A stretch of 64,000 bases of DNA from Hypericum androsaemum (lineage: Eukaryota > Streptophyta > Magnoliopsida > Malpighiales > Hypericaceae), in NCBI GenBank assembly GCA_963995505.1, contig OZ023192.1:3455001-3519000 (forward strand), in the 5' to 3' direction. This document shows, in pieces, positions 33,601-45,602 of the stretch; positions within the stretch are counted from its first letter, which is position 1; each line of letters begins with the position of its first letter. Below the pieces are notes generated by a model. The model was not told the DNA's origin and searched no databases. It saw only the letters and a program-made list of their open reading frames with translations. Made by a program: the position numbers and the translations under genes.

Positions 33601-36600
33601 CTTATATGCACATCTTGATAGTTGCACTTGTCAAACTTCACATTAAGTGAAGAGTCACAATTCTCTTCTCTCCTTGGGAAAGATTGCCCGAATTTCTCTT
33701 CTAGCATTGCAGTAACCATGTTAACATGTGATTTCCCCTCATTCAACAAATTTGTCACGTTAACTTTGAGCTCAGAGTGGTCATGACGCAGCCCTGCTAC
33801 AGCACTTGAGATTCTTTTTCCCATGAGAGTCTGCACATAGCAGTAGCAATCAAGAAGACTTTAAGTCCATAGCAGTAGAAATCGCAAATTTATCCAAAAG
33901 AAAGAGGTCGGTCCTACTTGTTTCTTTTCAAGTTCACAAACTCGAGTCTTTAAGTGGTTTTCAATTGCCAAACCCTGTCAACAACAGCATTCAGGATTGA
34001 CAAAATTAAACAATACACTCTGGGGAAGTTGGATGTAGGGATCTTTATGAGAATGGAATAATACCATGCGTAATCTACTTTGAAGACTATCAGCAGAATT
34101 TCTCGTCGTCTCCAGCTTTGCTTCTAATGAACTCTGTCTAATGGAAAGTTATTCAAATTGGAAAAGAAAGAACAGACTCTAACAGTCGCTAAAAAGGCAC
34201 AAAAGTTACTCAAACAACACTTTGAAAAGTTGAATTTAATAAATAACTAAGAAAGACAACAATATTTTAGCTTGCTCTCAGTGGCCAATGACATGAATAC
34301 ACACGAATCCACATCACACGACAAGGGAGAGAATCAATGGCTACAAAGAGGAGACACGGACAAAGAATCCATATCTGTCTCTATCAAACAGCCTTTTTAT
34401 GCACTCGAGTCTTTTAACAATACAAGATAACAAAAGCCAATTCCGCAAACGACTAAAAACACAGATCTTCTTCCATATTTCCTTACTGATTATTTGGGCA
34501 CTTCTCGATTGAATAAATCACAGCATAATTGAAGTTGAAAGGGAAAACCATCCATAGGCCAAACATGGAATGTGAAGTGGAGTTTTTCAAACAGAAGAGA
34601 TAATTCTAGGTGGCAGAATGTTTTCAGAAAAAACTAAGGTTTCGAATAGTGGAAAACAAAGGAAGGTAATCAGCACTCACAATATATTTCGACACGGAGT
34701 CATCATTGTAACTCCACGACTCATCTGAATCATTTAACAGACAAGCACACTTATCATCCCAATTGGTATCCTCAAGCACCTTAAGCGACTGCTGCCGGAT
34801 CCCATAAAACTTGTTGATAACCTGAATCAAATTTGAATTGGAGATGCACATAAAAGCTGGTAAATAAAGCTTCAACGGCTCAGTTAATGAAATTTACCCA
34901 GGCAACTCAACATCAAAAGTCGAAACAATACAGCAAGTTAAGCTATTGCCCAGCAGCCTTCTGGATCAGATATATCAGTATAGATGTCGCGAGTAATTAA
35001 TAGATCGGTCGTATTACACTCCCTCCACTTTATCCCCCAAAAAAAACCTCTTCAGATAGAAATGAAATACGCCACTTTAAGAAACTCTTCCCCTTGTCAC
35101 GAGCTTGTTGACAGAAAAGAATAACTACCTTCTTGAAACTTTCATTCTCCTCTTCCTGCTTCACTAGCTTAAGCTGTAACACATCATTTTGTCTCTTTTG
35201 TTCAACGCAGTCAGAGTTAATCTCTTCTAACCTGTATAAAAAATAACAATAAGATGGATAATACAAGGAAAAGCTATTTGGTCAACAAACAAAACAACAG
35301 ACCCTTATCCATCTGATGAGCTTGGCAATAGAAAAGAAGGTATACTAATTAGTTAATGAGCAAGCGCGCAAAAGAAAAGTTTAAGAATCAATAAAAGACT
35401 CTAAGGAAGAAAGTTTATAATGGAGGCTCTGATGAACCGACTAAAAAAGTGCCACAACCGCACTCTCAAATATATCTCATTATCTTGTTGCTACCAGGTA
35501 AGCAGCAACTCTTGCAAAGTCCAATGCGAGAGGTAGCATAAACATTTACTTTTAGCAGCTGTCAAAATATAGACAACGGTATAAAAAGAAAGAGTAATTG
35601 CCATATACCTCTTCTGGATCTCATTATATGTCCGAGACATGAACTCCTCCTTCTCCTTGGCTTTCTCAGCCTGTGATATGGATCAAACTGAAAGTTAGGT
35701 TCCACGCCAAAGCTTTTACCCAACCAGAGCACAGGGGAACAGATGCACGAGAAGAACCATATTCACCAACCTCCATTATTGATTGATCACGTTCGGCAAA
35801 GGCATTAGCTACACAGCCTTGGAAAAACTTAACCTGCTTCTCTGCCTCCAGATTCTGTATGTTTTAGAAGCAAGAATATTTATCAAGGTTCGCAACCAAA
35901 GGCCAGTGCAGCATTTTTTGGTCAATTAAAAAAAACTTAACCTATTGTTGCAACTAGAACCTCTCAACTTAAAGCATAAGGTGCACGATTACTAAAATAT
36001 TACATTATATCTAATTCTTTTCCAATAGGAAAAAAGAGAAAGAGCTAGCATCAGTTCAAGTAATCACCATATTTGAATATCTAGGTTAGAGTTAGACCCA
36101 ACAAATAAAGATATCAAGATGATAACCCTTTAAATATGTGTATGAGAGAGAGAGAATGACCTTTGAAGCCTCTACACGATGTAGATCCGCCAGCTGGGTC
36201 TGAGTCAGCAGGCAAGAGAATTCAGCTTGCATAAAGACATTGTAACTGCAAGAATATAAATGTTAACATCAAAACTCTCACTTTGATTCGGTAAGCCTCT
36301 GAAAGTTCCTCTTGGAGATTCACATTCTCATTGGTACAAGCAGACAACTTCTTCTTCAAGATCTCAATCTCCTGCTCCAAGCTAGCTGTCCTAAGAGGAG
36401 ATGAATCATTCAGTGAAATCATAATGACCTCATACTATAGCCAGTGAGCCACAAGCCAGGGATCTTTTTACTAGGCCTCCTTGAACATATCCATATTCCA
36501 AACAATAATTTGACAACAACAAGGTAGCTCCCGGAAACTGAAAGACATGTTCTCAGCAAAACTAATAGATATGTACCTCTGAAAATGCATTTTCGTGGCA

Positions 36601-37122
36601 ACAACAAGATAGCTCGGTCCAGCCCGCTGAATGCACAACTGTTCTATATCTTTACGCAACTCATTGCGCTCTGTAGAATCCAGGAATAGCACAATTTGAC
36701 TCATATAATCAAGCCGATTAAACTCCGTTTGACAGGGAAGTAAGACACCAGATTTAGACAGGGGCATCCGAACGACTAGGTAATCGGTGACAATAACTAG
36801 AAGGTTATTTTAAACAAAACAATATTCAAGCACAATCAGATATCTCAGAACACTTAAAAATTCAGGACTGGAATGCTCATCTTAAACATAGCAATACATC
36901 ATCAGCTACACAAACTAATTCGTGAATTAAAGATGTATCTTTCGTTCGTTTTTATTCAAGGCCAATGCTTCCTCTACGCTTAAATTCAGGTCAACAAGCC
37001 TAATCCGCAACCCTAGAACACAAGAAGAAACGCAATTCAAGCAACAACCAAGAGATGTTACCATGTTCCAACTGCTGGATGCGAGCCAACAAGGATTCCT
37101 TGTCGTCTAAGTTAGCTTCCAT
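30638..37122 (-). CDS. Long coiled-coil protein, 17 exons, function unknown
   Basis: Minus-strand exons, 5' to 3': 37062-37122, 36577-36670, 36282-36390, 36161-36199, 35771-35854, 35609-35670, 35129-35231, 34681-34821, 34065-34133, 33918-33974, 33570-33830, 32743-32829, 32531-32641, 32006-32076, 31353-31565, 31082-31175, 30638-30937. All have GT-AG borders and join in one frame of 651 residues. The start MEANLDDKESLLARIQQLEH avoids the longer upstream ATG because coiled-coil composition begins here. Heptad-rich Glu/Lys/Leu segments run through most of the first 500 residues (for example EQEIEILKKKL, NAALQKKIEELHRNLLQ). A basic patch LLKRTYLNRWMG lies in exon 15. The last 100 residues are acidic and not coiled. 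I recognise no catalytic domain. It resembles plant proteins loosely annotated as SMC- or restin-like, but I cannot name the orthologue. Intron 14 holds a hAT MITE. Confidence 0.8.
31632..31818. mobile_element. hAT-type MITE in coiled-coil gene intron
   Basis: A 187-bp element with perfect 16-bp TIRs CTATGTTGTCAATAGC and an exact 8-bp target duplication CATAGTAC (31624-31631 and 31819-31826). The interior is rich in GCTATAGCG-type motifs that extend the hairpin. The 8-bp duplication marks the hAT superfamily. Confidence 0.9.
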
Positions 37123-37545
37123 TTCCGAAGAACAAACAGTGACAACAGCCAAGTTTCTGCCATCAAAAGAAACCCTACCATCAGTAATCAACCAGTTCAA
37201 ACCAAACAACCAAAAAAAACATTTTCCCCCCAAAAAAAAACACTTGGCTTAATAACCAAAACGTACACACGAAACTCCAAAAGCAAAAAAGAACCTATAC
37301 CTCCTCGAGCACCTAGACGACGATGGGCACCACTCAAAAACCCTTCTTTAGCAAATTCCGGGGGCAAAAAAGTGACGAATTGCTCTAAAGGAAGCACCTT
37401 TATCGACAACTAAGAAGTGGGTACCGAGGAATTTCCAGCAAGAGTGTGTGCCCTTGAGGAGGAATCCAACTTCAGGCGGCAATTTGCTCAAATGGGCAGC
37501 TCGGAAACGAAGAAATTCCACAAAAAGTTTCGATCTTTTTATAGG
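37123..37545 (-). promoter_or_regulatory. Coiled-coil gene 5' UTR and promoter region
   Basis: The minus-strand upstream region has a GGAGGGGGGGTGAATTC patch on the plus strand at about 37544-37561. No certain TATA box or transcription start was seen. Confidence 0.35.
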
Positions 37546-39000
37546 GGAGGGGGGGTGAATTCGGGTGTCTCGAGAGGGCGAAGGAGCCTTTCTTCTTTAT
37601 TTTTTTTTTTGGGTTTTTCCCCTCCCTCTTTGGAGTGGAAATTAAGAAATCAACGCAAGGTAAATAGGATAATAACAATTGCAGCCTTATTTTTCAGGGG
37701 CTAGTTAGTCAATTTTTATCTCTTACAAAAATGTCAAAATTTTATTTAAGAAAGAAATAAGATCGAATATTGTCTGGAGTTCAGAATTTAAACCAACTCA
37801 CCTAAATTTTTTTAGGTAAAAAACTCCAAATAAGAACAGCTTGCAACTTGCAAGAAATATCCCTTGTCGTTTGGCGGCTGGGTGTCACTTTGGTTAGAAC
37901 CTGGGAATCGCGTAATCTAAGGTTTCGTAGGTTGTCTTTTGCTTTTCATTATTTTTTAGTTTACGCCATTATATTATTTTCTTCTTCTGTAATTGTCTTT
38001 TTATTTTTATTTTTCTGAAATTCCGAGTTTAGTCCACGTAATTATGCCAACTGTCAATTTAGTTTGATATTTTTTTTGAGATAAACACACTTTATAACCT
38101 TGTTTATGTGAAATAAATATTTTGCACACTGTATTATAAAAATACTCACTTTAGTATTCTAAGCTACGTGAAATAATCACTTAGAATTCTTTTCTCATAT
38201 AAGTTTTGACTTTCGCAGACGTGACAATGATGACGTGATTTCGACATGACAAAAATAGATGATATGTCAAATAATATTACAAAAAATACTCTGCAAAAAA
38301 ATTTAAAAACTTTCTTCCCGGGAGAAAAAGGATTGTAGAGGTCGTGTTCCGGAGGTTTTGAAATTTGTAACGTGATTTGAATTGAATCATAGGAAGAAAA
38401 AAATTTATATAAGAAGAAAGCTCTAACTGTCTATTTCACATAATACAGAGTACTAAAATATATATTTTTATAAAACATGATGCAAATTGTCTATTTATCA
38501 TAATACATAGTATTAAAATATCTTTATTTTTTGATTAATCTCTATTTCATTTCCTGTCCTTATTTTATTCTTCTGAAATTCTGAGTTTAGTCCTCGCAAG
38601 ACACTTGTCACTTAAACTAATTGTCATTATATTGTCTGATAAATGTATATTCTTCGAGTTAAGAAAGGATCATGTCGCATTTTTTTCATTGTTCTCATCA
38701 AGATTTATTTCTCTCGTGTCCGAATCTGTTAATATTTTGTATGAGAAGTTGATTTGAAATTATTCTCCAAAAAGATAACTATAAATTATTAATAAAATAG
38801 TAGAGTTCTAGGTTTCTTTATATCGGCGTTATCGATTTTTTCACGGGCCTTAAAACAGAGGATTAAGCAAATGCTTTTTTATATTGTAAAACGCAACAAT
38901 ACGCCCTTCATCGTAAATTATGACTATTTAATCAGGACACATTAGACTTGTGAGCATATATAAATCCGACGTTGCTCGATTGTGAATACAAGATTACAAC
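37546..39000. other. AT-rich intergenic DNA with short direct repeats
   Basis: A TTCTGAAATTC(C/T)GAGTTTAGTCC segment occurs at about 38011 and again at about 38572. A TAATAC(A)(G/T)AGTA(C/T)TAAAATAT unit is duplicated near 38445 and 38500. No gene is visible. Confidence 0.5.
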
Positions 39001-39276
39001 CAAATGGATCCAAATTATTTGGAAACATCTAATCTAATCAGTTTACAGGAGACTACAAGCTCGACAAAGAATTTACAAACCTGGAATGTGTTTCCCAGAA
39101 GAGCTACAAACTACCTTTGGAATTGAAAGATTAAGACAACGACGATAATGAACTGGCAAATACAGCTGACCAGAAGTTCATGCACAACGAACTTTCAATA
39201 TCTACAAAAACGCCGCCAGGTCGAGCGGGATCTCTCGACCTCGGTCGCTGTTCGGCTCAATACCACCGGAACACCA

Positions 39277-41951
39277 TCAAACTCGAATCATCTGGAACAA
39301 TGTCAAAAGAAGTTACTTCACACATCATCTAGGGTAAAATCCGAACTCGCGCAATAAAGAAAACACGAAAAGGAAAATAAAGGGGGAAGAATAGTGTTAT
39401 AAGCACTCTCTTATGCACTCTGTATTGTGGACTGTCCACCGTAATTTAACAAATCGCCATTAGTTTGTAAATTTTGAGGAGTTGTTGAGTTTTAGGGGTT
39501 TTAGAGCAAATAATTATATGATTGGAACAAAAAATATCGTGATTTGGCAGTGCACCATCAAGGGTAAAGCTAGAGAACAAACCGAAAAACTCGAGAGAGG
39601 GGAGCAGAGCATGGGAATCATATTCAGTCATTTTATTGCTTTAGAGACGCTTCCTAATAAATTGGAAAGATAAAGACGTTGGATGTCAAAGAAGTAGGCA
39701 ATGCTTGGAATGTTGAGGTTTACCGCATTAGGAGCTGTCCTTGCTCTTAGTGTCTTCATTGCTGCTTCTGCAAATGCTTGCGCTGCCTCGGCATCGGCCT
39801 CTGCAGCCTCTGCTTCTCTTGCCGCCTCTTCCGCTTCTGCTATGGCAGCTTCAGCCTCTGAAACTGCTCGAGCAGCTGCTGCTGCTGCCTCATCAGGAGT
39901 CATTGTTCTCATTTTAGCTAGCTCTATATCAATTTGAGATTTCGTGAGCATATTAATGTCACCCCTCTCGACTTTGGGGGAGATCAATGGTCGTTCCTCA
40001 GACATCAGAGACGGAGCCCTTTTCTCACAAAATGTTGGACTAATCCTATACCTGCGTTTAACCTGCAAGAATTAGTAATAAGATCTGATCAAGTAATGTA
40101 ACCTTATACAGAAATAAAACACTAAATGGGCGAAACTCGAATTTAATATCTGAAAAACTCAGGGTCAAACTTCCATGAGGTACAACAAAGGGATAGAACA
40201 GTGCTTGGTCATACATGATACAACAGAAAACAAACCAACACGTGACTCGTGAGTCACTCTAGACCTGATATTATAGATGACTTCTGCAACGACCTATACA
40301 GCTAGAAAAATTAACAGACAAATAGCAAAACAAGAGCTGTGGCTTTTAGGGAAGTGAAACAACCTAACAAAGACCAAATTGTATACAACCTAGTAGCCTT
40401 TGAGGCCTAGCTTAAGTGGCAAAAGGTGGAGTGGAGATTAGGGATAATAGTCTGTGACCAGGGTTCAAACCTAGAGAAAAAAATCTACTTATTAAGTAAA
40501 TAGACCATCAGTAACAACAACAGATTAAAAATGCACCTAGGTTACCTTAATTAGTTTCCCGCGTGACGTCAAGTGCTTTAGCTTTGTAGATAAAATCCCC
40601 TTGAAGTCATGTGGTGGCCAGTATTGTTCCTGCAGCGAAATTCCAACCTTTAGTTGGTTAAACATATTTATGTCTTCCTATTTAAGGCTAGTATCTGAGT
40701 CTTGTGTAGTAGACGTATCAGGAAAACAATTATAGCAATGGGCCACTGGCCACTAAAACTGTACAAAATCCAATGTGCATTGCAAACACTAGGAAGTAAA
40801 TTATGCATCTTCGGAGAACAGGACCCACAAAAACCATGCTGAAGACCAATTCCACAATTGATGATGAATAAGAAAAAGAATTTAGTACCATCACAGATTC
40901 TACAATTCTTATGCCCCGGAGATCAAAACATGCCATTTGATCATATGCACGACCAAGGTAGATGTGTAAGTACCTCAATGTAATTGGCAATTGATGTCTT
41001 ATGAGAACCACTAGGCTCATTCAAGGTAGATATAGCCTCCATTATGAGGTTCTCAATCCTGTCAAAGAAAAAACATAAAAGGATCGAGAATAAAATGTCA
41101 CCGCTCACCAGAGAGAAGAGTCTTGCAATTAAAGAAATATCAAAGATACGAACTCAAGGTTTTTGTTTCCCTTGATATATAAGAAGAAATTTTTTGACAA
41201 GCAGCAGAAGATGCCTGACGGAATGTTTCCCATATGTTCTTCAAATGACAAGGAAATGTAAGCAAGGAGTGACATCTGGATAATAGAGATCCTACCTCGT
41301 TTAAGCAAAATGAAATACTTAACCCCAGAAACTGCTGTACATCAACCTTACGAGAAATAGAAGGAAAGCCATAGCATGCAGTAGAGAAAGGAGATCCCGA
41401 CCTAATCTTGGACTTCTTTGATCCAGCAACTTGCATACTACTACTGTTAACACCATGGACTGCTGCATCAGTTTTACCATCCATCATACCATCCTCGAAT
41501 GGAACAATGCTGAGAGCAAGAGACGCCTCATCTTGCCTGGCCACATGGGGCATTCTTCTAACTGTTATCTTGCACCTATCTCGTGGCCCGAACCCATTTG
41601 CTATCGCGTGCATGTTTCTCCATTTATCCTAACCACAAACGGAACAGAAACAGTCACAATCAATCCGATTAGATCCACTGCAAGTTTAAAATAAATCTAA
41701 GCAGTAGCACCAGACCATCAAAACTAGCCAGCCAAAAAGCACTCCCTTGCATCCACAATCCACACCAAAAAAATGCACTAAACCGAGCAGAGAAACCAAA
41801 CCTTAAGATCCACATTCGAGCGGAGGTACAAGACGCCACTGAATTCCGGATCTTTGAGTATCGTTCGCCATTTCCCAGGCCCGTGCTTAATAACTCCGGA
41901 TTTGAGGGCTGATTCCTCTTCCGATGTCCACTTCTGCTTAGGAGCACCCAT
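39277..41951 (-). CDS. TRB: Telomere repeat-binding factor, single-Myb-histone (TRB/SMH) type
   Basis: Minus-strand exons 41802-41951, 41402-41628, 40974-41058, 40546-40629, 39724-40062 and a 15-nt last exon 39277-39291 give 299 residues, the usual TRB length. An N-terminal Myb/SANT domain (residues about 4-60; [17 protein letters not shown] telobox-binding helix) is followed by a linker-histone H1/H5 globular domain (about 128-190; [16 protein letters not shown] [29 protein letters not shown]). An Ala/Glu coiled coil follows ([19 protein letters not shown], about 240-285). The last codons ATG-ATT-CGA-GTT-TGA give the family-typical MIR(V) end. TRBs bind telomeric repeats and promoter teloboxes and recruit Polycomb and telomerase components (known). 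An AG just before the ATG and GT at 42370 suggest a 5'-UTR intron. Confidence 0.93.
40395..40490 (+). repeat. tRNA-derived SINE-like relic in TRB intron
   Basis: Box-A-like TAGCTTAAGTGG and box-B-like GGTTCAAACCT are about 55 bp apart, followed by an A-rich stretch. No target duplication could be fixed. Confidence 0.4.
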
Positions 41952-42450
41952 CTGGCGAATTCCTCAACCCGAATGCCGTCCAATCTACGCTACGCAACCC
42001 GCAAAGTCAACACAAACCCCCGGAAAAGTATAAAGCCTCCGACTTTACCTAACTTCAGCAAGATTTCCATCAACCCAGATCATGAACATCCCGATTTTCA
42101 TTATTAAAAAAAACCCAATTCAACTATTCTTATACCAAATTCTAAAGAAATTGGCAGCGACACCAAGTTGTTGAATTAATTCAATAGGACACAATATTCT
42201 TCAAACAAAAAAAAACCGCATCGTTTTCGGGCGAGGTAATTGAAGATTACAGGAACCAGATTATTCAAAATTCACAAAACGTGAGGAAACCCTAATAACG
42301 AGAGGGGCAACAAAACACAAGAACAGGGAAGGAAGAGGAAAATTGAAGATGATGGTTTCGGGATACATACCGCGAGGAATAGAAACCCTAAGGTGGCATT
42401 GGAGGTGGCGGGCCTTGACGAGGTTGGCAGCGACAAAGAGATTTGATTTT
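41952..42450 (-). promoter_or_regulatory. TRB 5' UTR / promoter-proximal region with two teloboxes
   Basis: AAACCCTAA occurs at 42287-42295 and 42383-42391. A likely 5'-UTR intron runs from 42370 down to 41952 (GTATGT...CCAG). MULE C abuts at 42451, so upstream promoter sequence has been separated or replaced. Confidence 0.5.
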
Positions 42451-43610
42451 GGGCAAATTACTCTCAAGTCCCTGACCTTTGGCCACCCTCCCTCTAGGGT
42501 CCCTGAATTTTGAAAAATGATTGTCCCGTCCCTAAGTTTTGATGATAATAGACTTTCGGGTCCTTAGAGCCGGAATATTTAATTTTCTCCAGCGAACTCC
42601 TACTTGAAAAGACAAAAATGCCCCTCCCACTTAAAAAATAAAAAATTCTCTCCCCCTTCTTCCCCAATTCATCTTCAACCTCCAACCTTGAAAATACCAA
42701 TTCGAAATAGCAATCGAATCCATCATTGACATTGAAATGAAAACTCAAACCCTACCTGACAGAGGCTTACCTAGCGTTTCTCTTGTAATCAATTTGAAAT
42801 AGCAACCTTATCTCGCGTTTATCTTATAATTAATTAAACAAAGGTGAATCTTCAAACATGAAAACCTCAACCCATAAACTTCAATTGAAAACCCAGAAAT
42901 TTGAAACTTGAAAAAAACCCAGAAAGTTTTGGGTCATAGTCATTATAACCCAGAAAGTTTGAGTTGGTGAGACTCTCCAGGTTTGGCTGCAGGTGGTTTG
43001 TCTGAGGCTCTCTACGTTGTTGGAGGAGAGATTCATTGTAGATGTTATAATTTTGACAATTTGGTCATCCAATTGCACCGAGGAAGAGAATTGCAATCAG
43101 AGATTTTGGGGAAAAATATTTGGAGATAGTTCACTGGTTGGTAAAGTGGAGAGGGAGAAGGGAGAGAAAATGGTGAGAAAGGGAAGTGAGGAGCAGTAAA
43201 GAAGATGAACCCTAATTTGAGATAGTTGTTCGAATTAAAATTTTAATTCGAAATAAAATTTTCAAAATTAGGGATTATCAAATTTTTATTCTCTCTAATT
43301 ATTTTATATTGTCACTATAAATGTTTAGATTTATTTTTGAGTTTTGGTTTTAGATTTGATTTTGGTTGAAGGTGGGAGGAAGAAGGTGAAGTGGGAGGAA
43401 GAAGAAGGGAAAGAAAAGAAGGTTTTTTTTAGTAGGAGGACATTTTGGTCATTTCAAGTGGGGGTTCACCGGAGAAAAAAGAATATTCCGGCTCCAGGGA
43501 CCCGAGAGTCTATTATCATCAAAACTTAGGGATGGAACAATCATTTTCCAAAAGCCAGGGACCCTAGGGGAAGGGTGACCAAAGGTCAGGGACTTGAGAA
43601 TAATTTGCCC
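42451..43610. mobile_element. Mutator-like element C, non-autonomous, at TRB 5' end
   Basis: TIRs of about 170 bp start GGGCAAATTACTC and end AATAATTTGCCC. The 9-bp flanks TTTGATTTT (42442-42450) and TTTAATTTT (43611-43619) match at 8 of 9. It is the same TIR family as element A (16886-18159). The interior is about 800 bp with no transposase and is unlike that of element A. Confidence 0.85.
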
Positions 43611-43848
43611 TTTAATTTTTGTCTTTTTTTATATATAGGTGATATTATTTTCATCTACTTATAGATATTATTGAAAAAATCGCCGTTATTATTAAACAAC
43701 ACTCAAACGAAAGATTTAACAAAATCAATTTAACTTTATAGTTTATATTATACCACTCCTTTAGTTATCCAATTAAAGTTATAAGGTTGGTTTGACAACT
43801 AACCAATGGAATATTGCAATGTAAAAATTAGCCAGTCAACAAATAAAA

Positions 43849-44465
43849 GTGTTGGACCTTGGGCCCATCAGGCAATTATTATTGTGCCTGATTAGGCCCA
43901 AGCCCATCAGGCCCATAAGTTAGGTTGGATGGGCCGGTCAACCCGCGTTGACCGGCCCGATGCCACGCAGGCGCCACGTCAGCGTGACATGGCACTGACG
44001 CAGTTGCCGCCAAAGGTGGCGGCCCACGTGGCGGTCGTGCAGTCCGAAGTGCCACGTGACACGCCACGCGGCGGGTATGCGGTTCGAAGTGCCACGTGGC
44101 ACGCCGCGTGGCGGGCATGCGTCCCAGTAGTGTCGCGTGGCGCATTCTGGTGTGCCGGATTTCCTATAAAAAGGGGAAATCTGGCTGGACCAATTTGAAA
44201 GTTTTCCAATAACCACTCAATAAGAAAGAAAAAATTCTGGATTAGTACCTGAATTTTGATCAGATTTTCTATAGAGGAAATCTCGTGAAAATTAATTACG
44301 AATCTGTTTAAACGTGATCGTAATTCGACTAGCACGAAGACATTGTGGACCCGAACCTGTGGACCTTTTGCTTCAACAAGTAAGTAATTTATTATTAACG
44401 AATTAGTTTGTTAATTGTCCAGCTTTAATACATAATTACTCGTTAATTATGCGTTGAAATCTTCA
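43849..44465 (+). repeat. Copia 5' LTR
   Basis: 617 bp. TATAAAAAG lies at 44165-44173. Three CACGTG G-boxes lie at 44025, 44053 and 44093 within diverged ~45-bp tandem units containing GAAGTGCCACGTG. Confidence 0.9.
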
Positions 44466-44467
44466 AT

Positions 44468-44479
44468 TGGTATCAGAGC
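44468..44479 (+). other. Primer-binding site, initiator tRNA-Met
   Basis: TGGTATCAGAGC lies two bases after the 5' LTR. Confidence 0.9.
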
Positions 44480-45602
44480 ATGGTTGAAACCATGTTTTGA
44501 TGATAATATAATGTTTTAATTCAAATAATTATGTGATTTTTTGGGTTAAAAATTGTATTAATTATGATTTTATTGAAAATCATAATCTATTGGACTTTAA
44601 TATAATTAATTTAGAACCAGCGGGACTAAATTAAATTTTGCCTAATCGCGCTGGCAAATTCGCGCATGCACGAAACCTTAAGGTACCAATCAGAAATTTG
44701 ACCGCTTACTTGGTACCTGCGTGTCATGGACTTCGGTGTAATTTTCAAAAACTTGGAGATTAATTGGTAATTTGTCCAAAAATCTCCAATCAACAGAACC
44801 CTAATCGGGCGATTTGGGGGCGTTTTTTCCCAAATCGAATTCTGTCGATTTCGTCGGAAATCCGACGATTTTGACTTCGTGACGATAGTCGATTCTCCGA
44901 CTTCCCCTCGACGTACCGATACCACGTTTGTGAATCGACGTCACCGGAATCGCGAGATTGAAGCCGACGACGGCGGAGAGGCGCGGAACGGAGAAGACGA
45001 TCGCGACGGAGAACGGCCGCACGTCAGCCCGCGAGGCTGCTACGGACGTGCTCGTGAGGCCGCGACGAGTCGAACGCGACCGGTCTCGGCCGTTGGTTCG
45101 CCGCCGTTACACGGCGGTCGTAGGGGGAGCGGTGGTCGGTTTTTCTGCCGATCGCGGGAGAAGAGAGAGAAAGTGAAGGAGAAATATGCGATGGGCAAAA
45201 TTGTAATTTTACAATTTTCCCAAAAATATTTGTACCCGGGTCAAGAAAATCAAAAAAATTGGACAGATTGGCCTGGTTTCTTGGTTCGACCTAACCCGAT
45301 TTACGGTCAAAATTGGACTTAAATTATTGAGTTTTTCCTCTTTTAATTGGATAAAATTAGTTTTTATTCAATTAAAATCTAATAAATTGATAAAAATTTT
45401 GAGAAATTTTTGTCAATTAGGTTTATTAAAATTATAACGATATTTTTAATAAACTTAAAAAAAATATTTTGGAACGAGTTCCGAGATATGTTAAATTTAA
45501 CTAAAATCACATGAATTGATCCATAGTATGATCATCAAAAGATTGAAAAATGAGTTTTTCAATTCTATTTTGGGAGAATATGAGAATTAATCCAAAATTG
45601 AA

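Noticed and set aside
39628..39723. Extended TRB C-terminus read through to the stop at 39628
   Set aside because: A good GT donor at 39723 and the 15-nt MIRV exon give the family length and ending.
41140..41613. 157-codon minus-strand ORF over TRB intron 2
   Set aside because: Only its start is real exon 2; the rest runs through a GT donor at 41401 into intron.
44879..45322. 147-codon ORF in the Copia leader
   Set aside because: Arg/Gly-rich translation of a CpG-dense stretch with an overlapping frame of similar length; no domain. Kept only as a composition finding.
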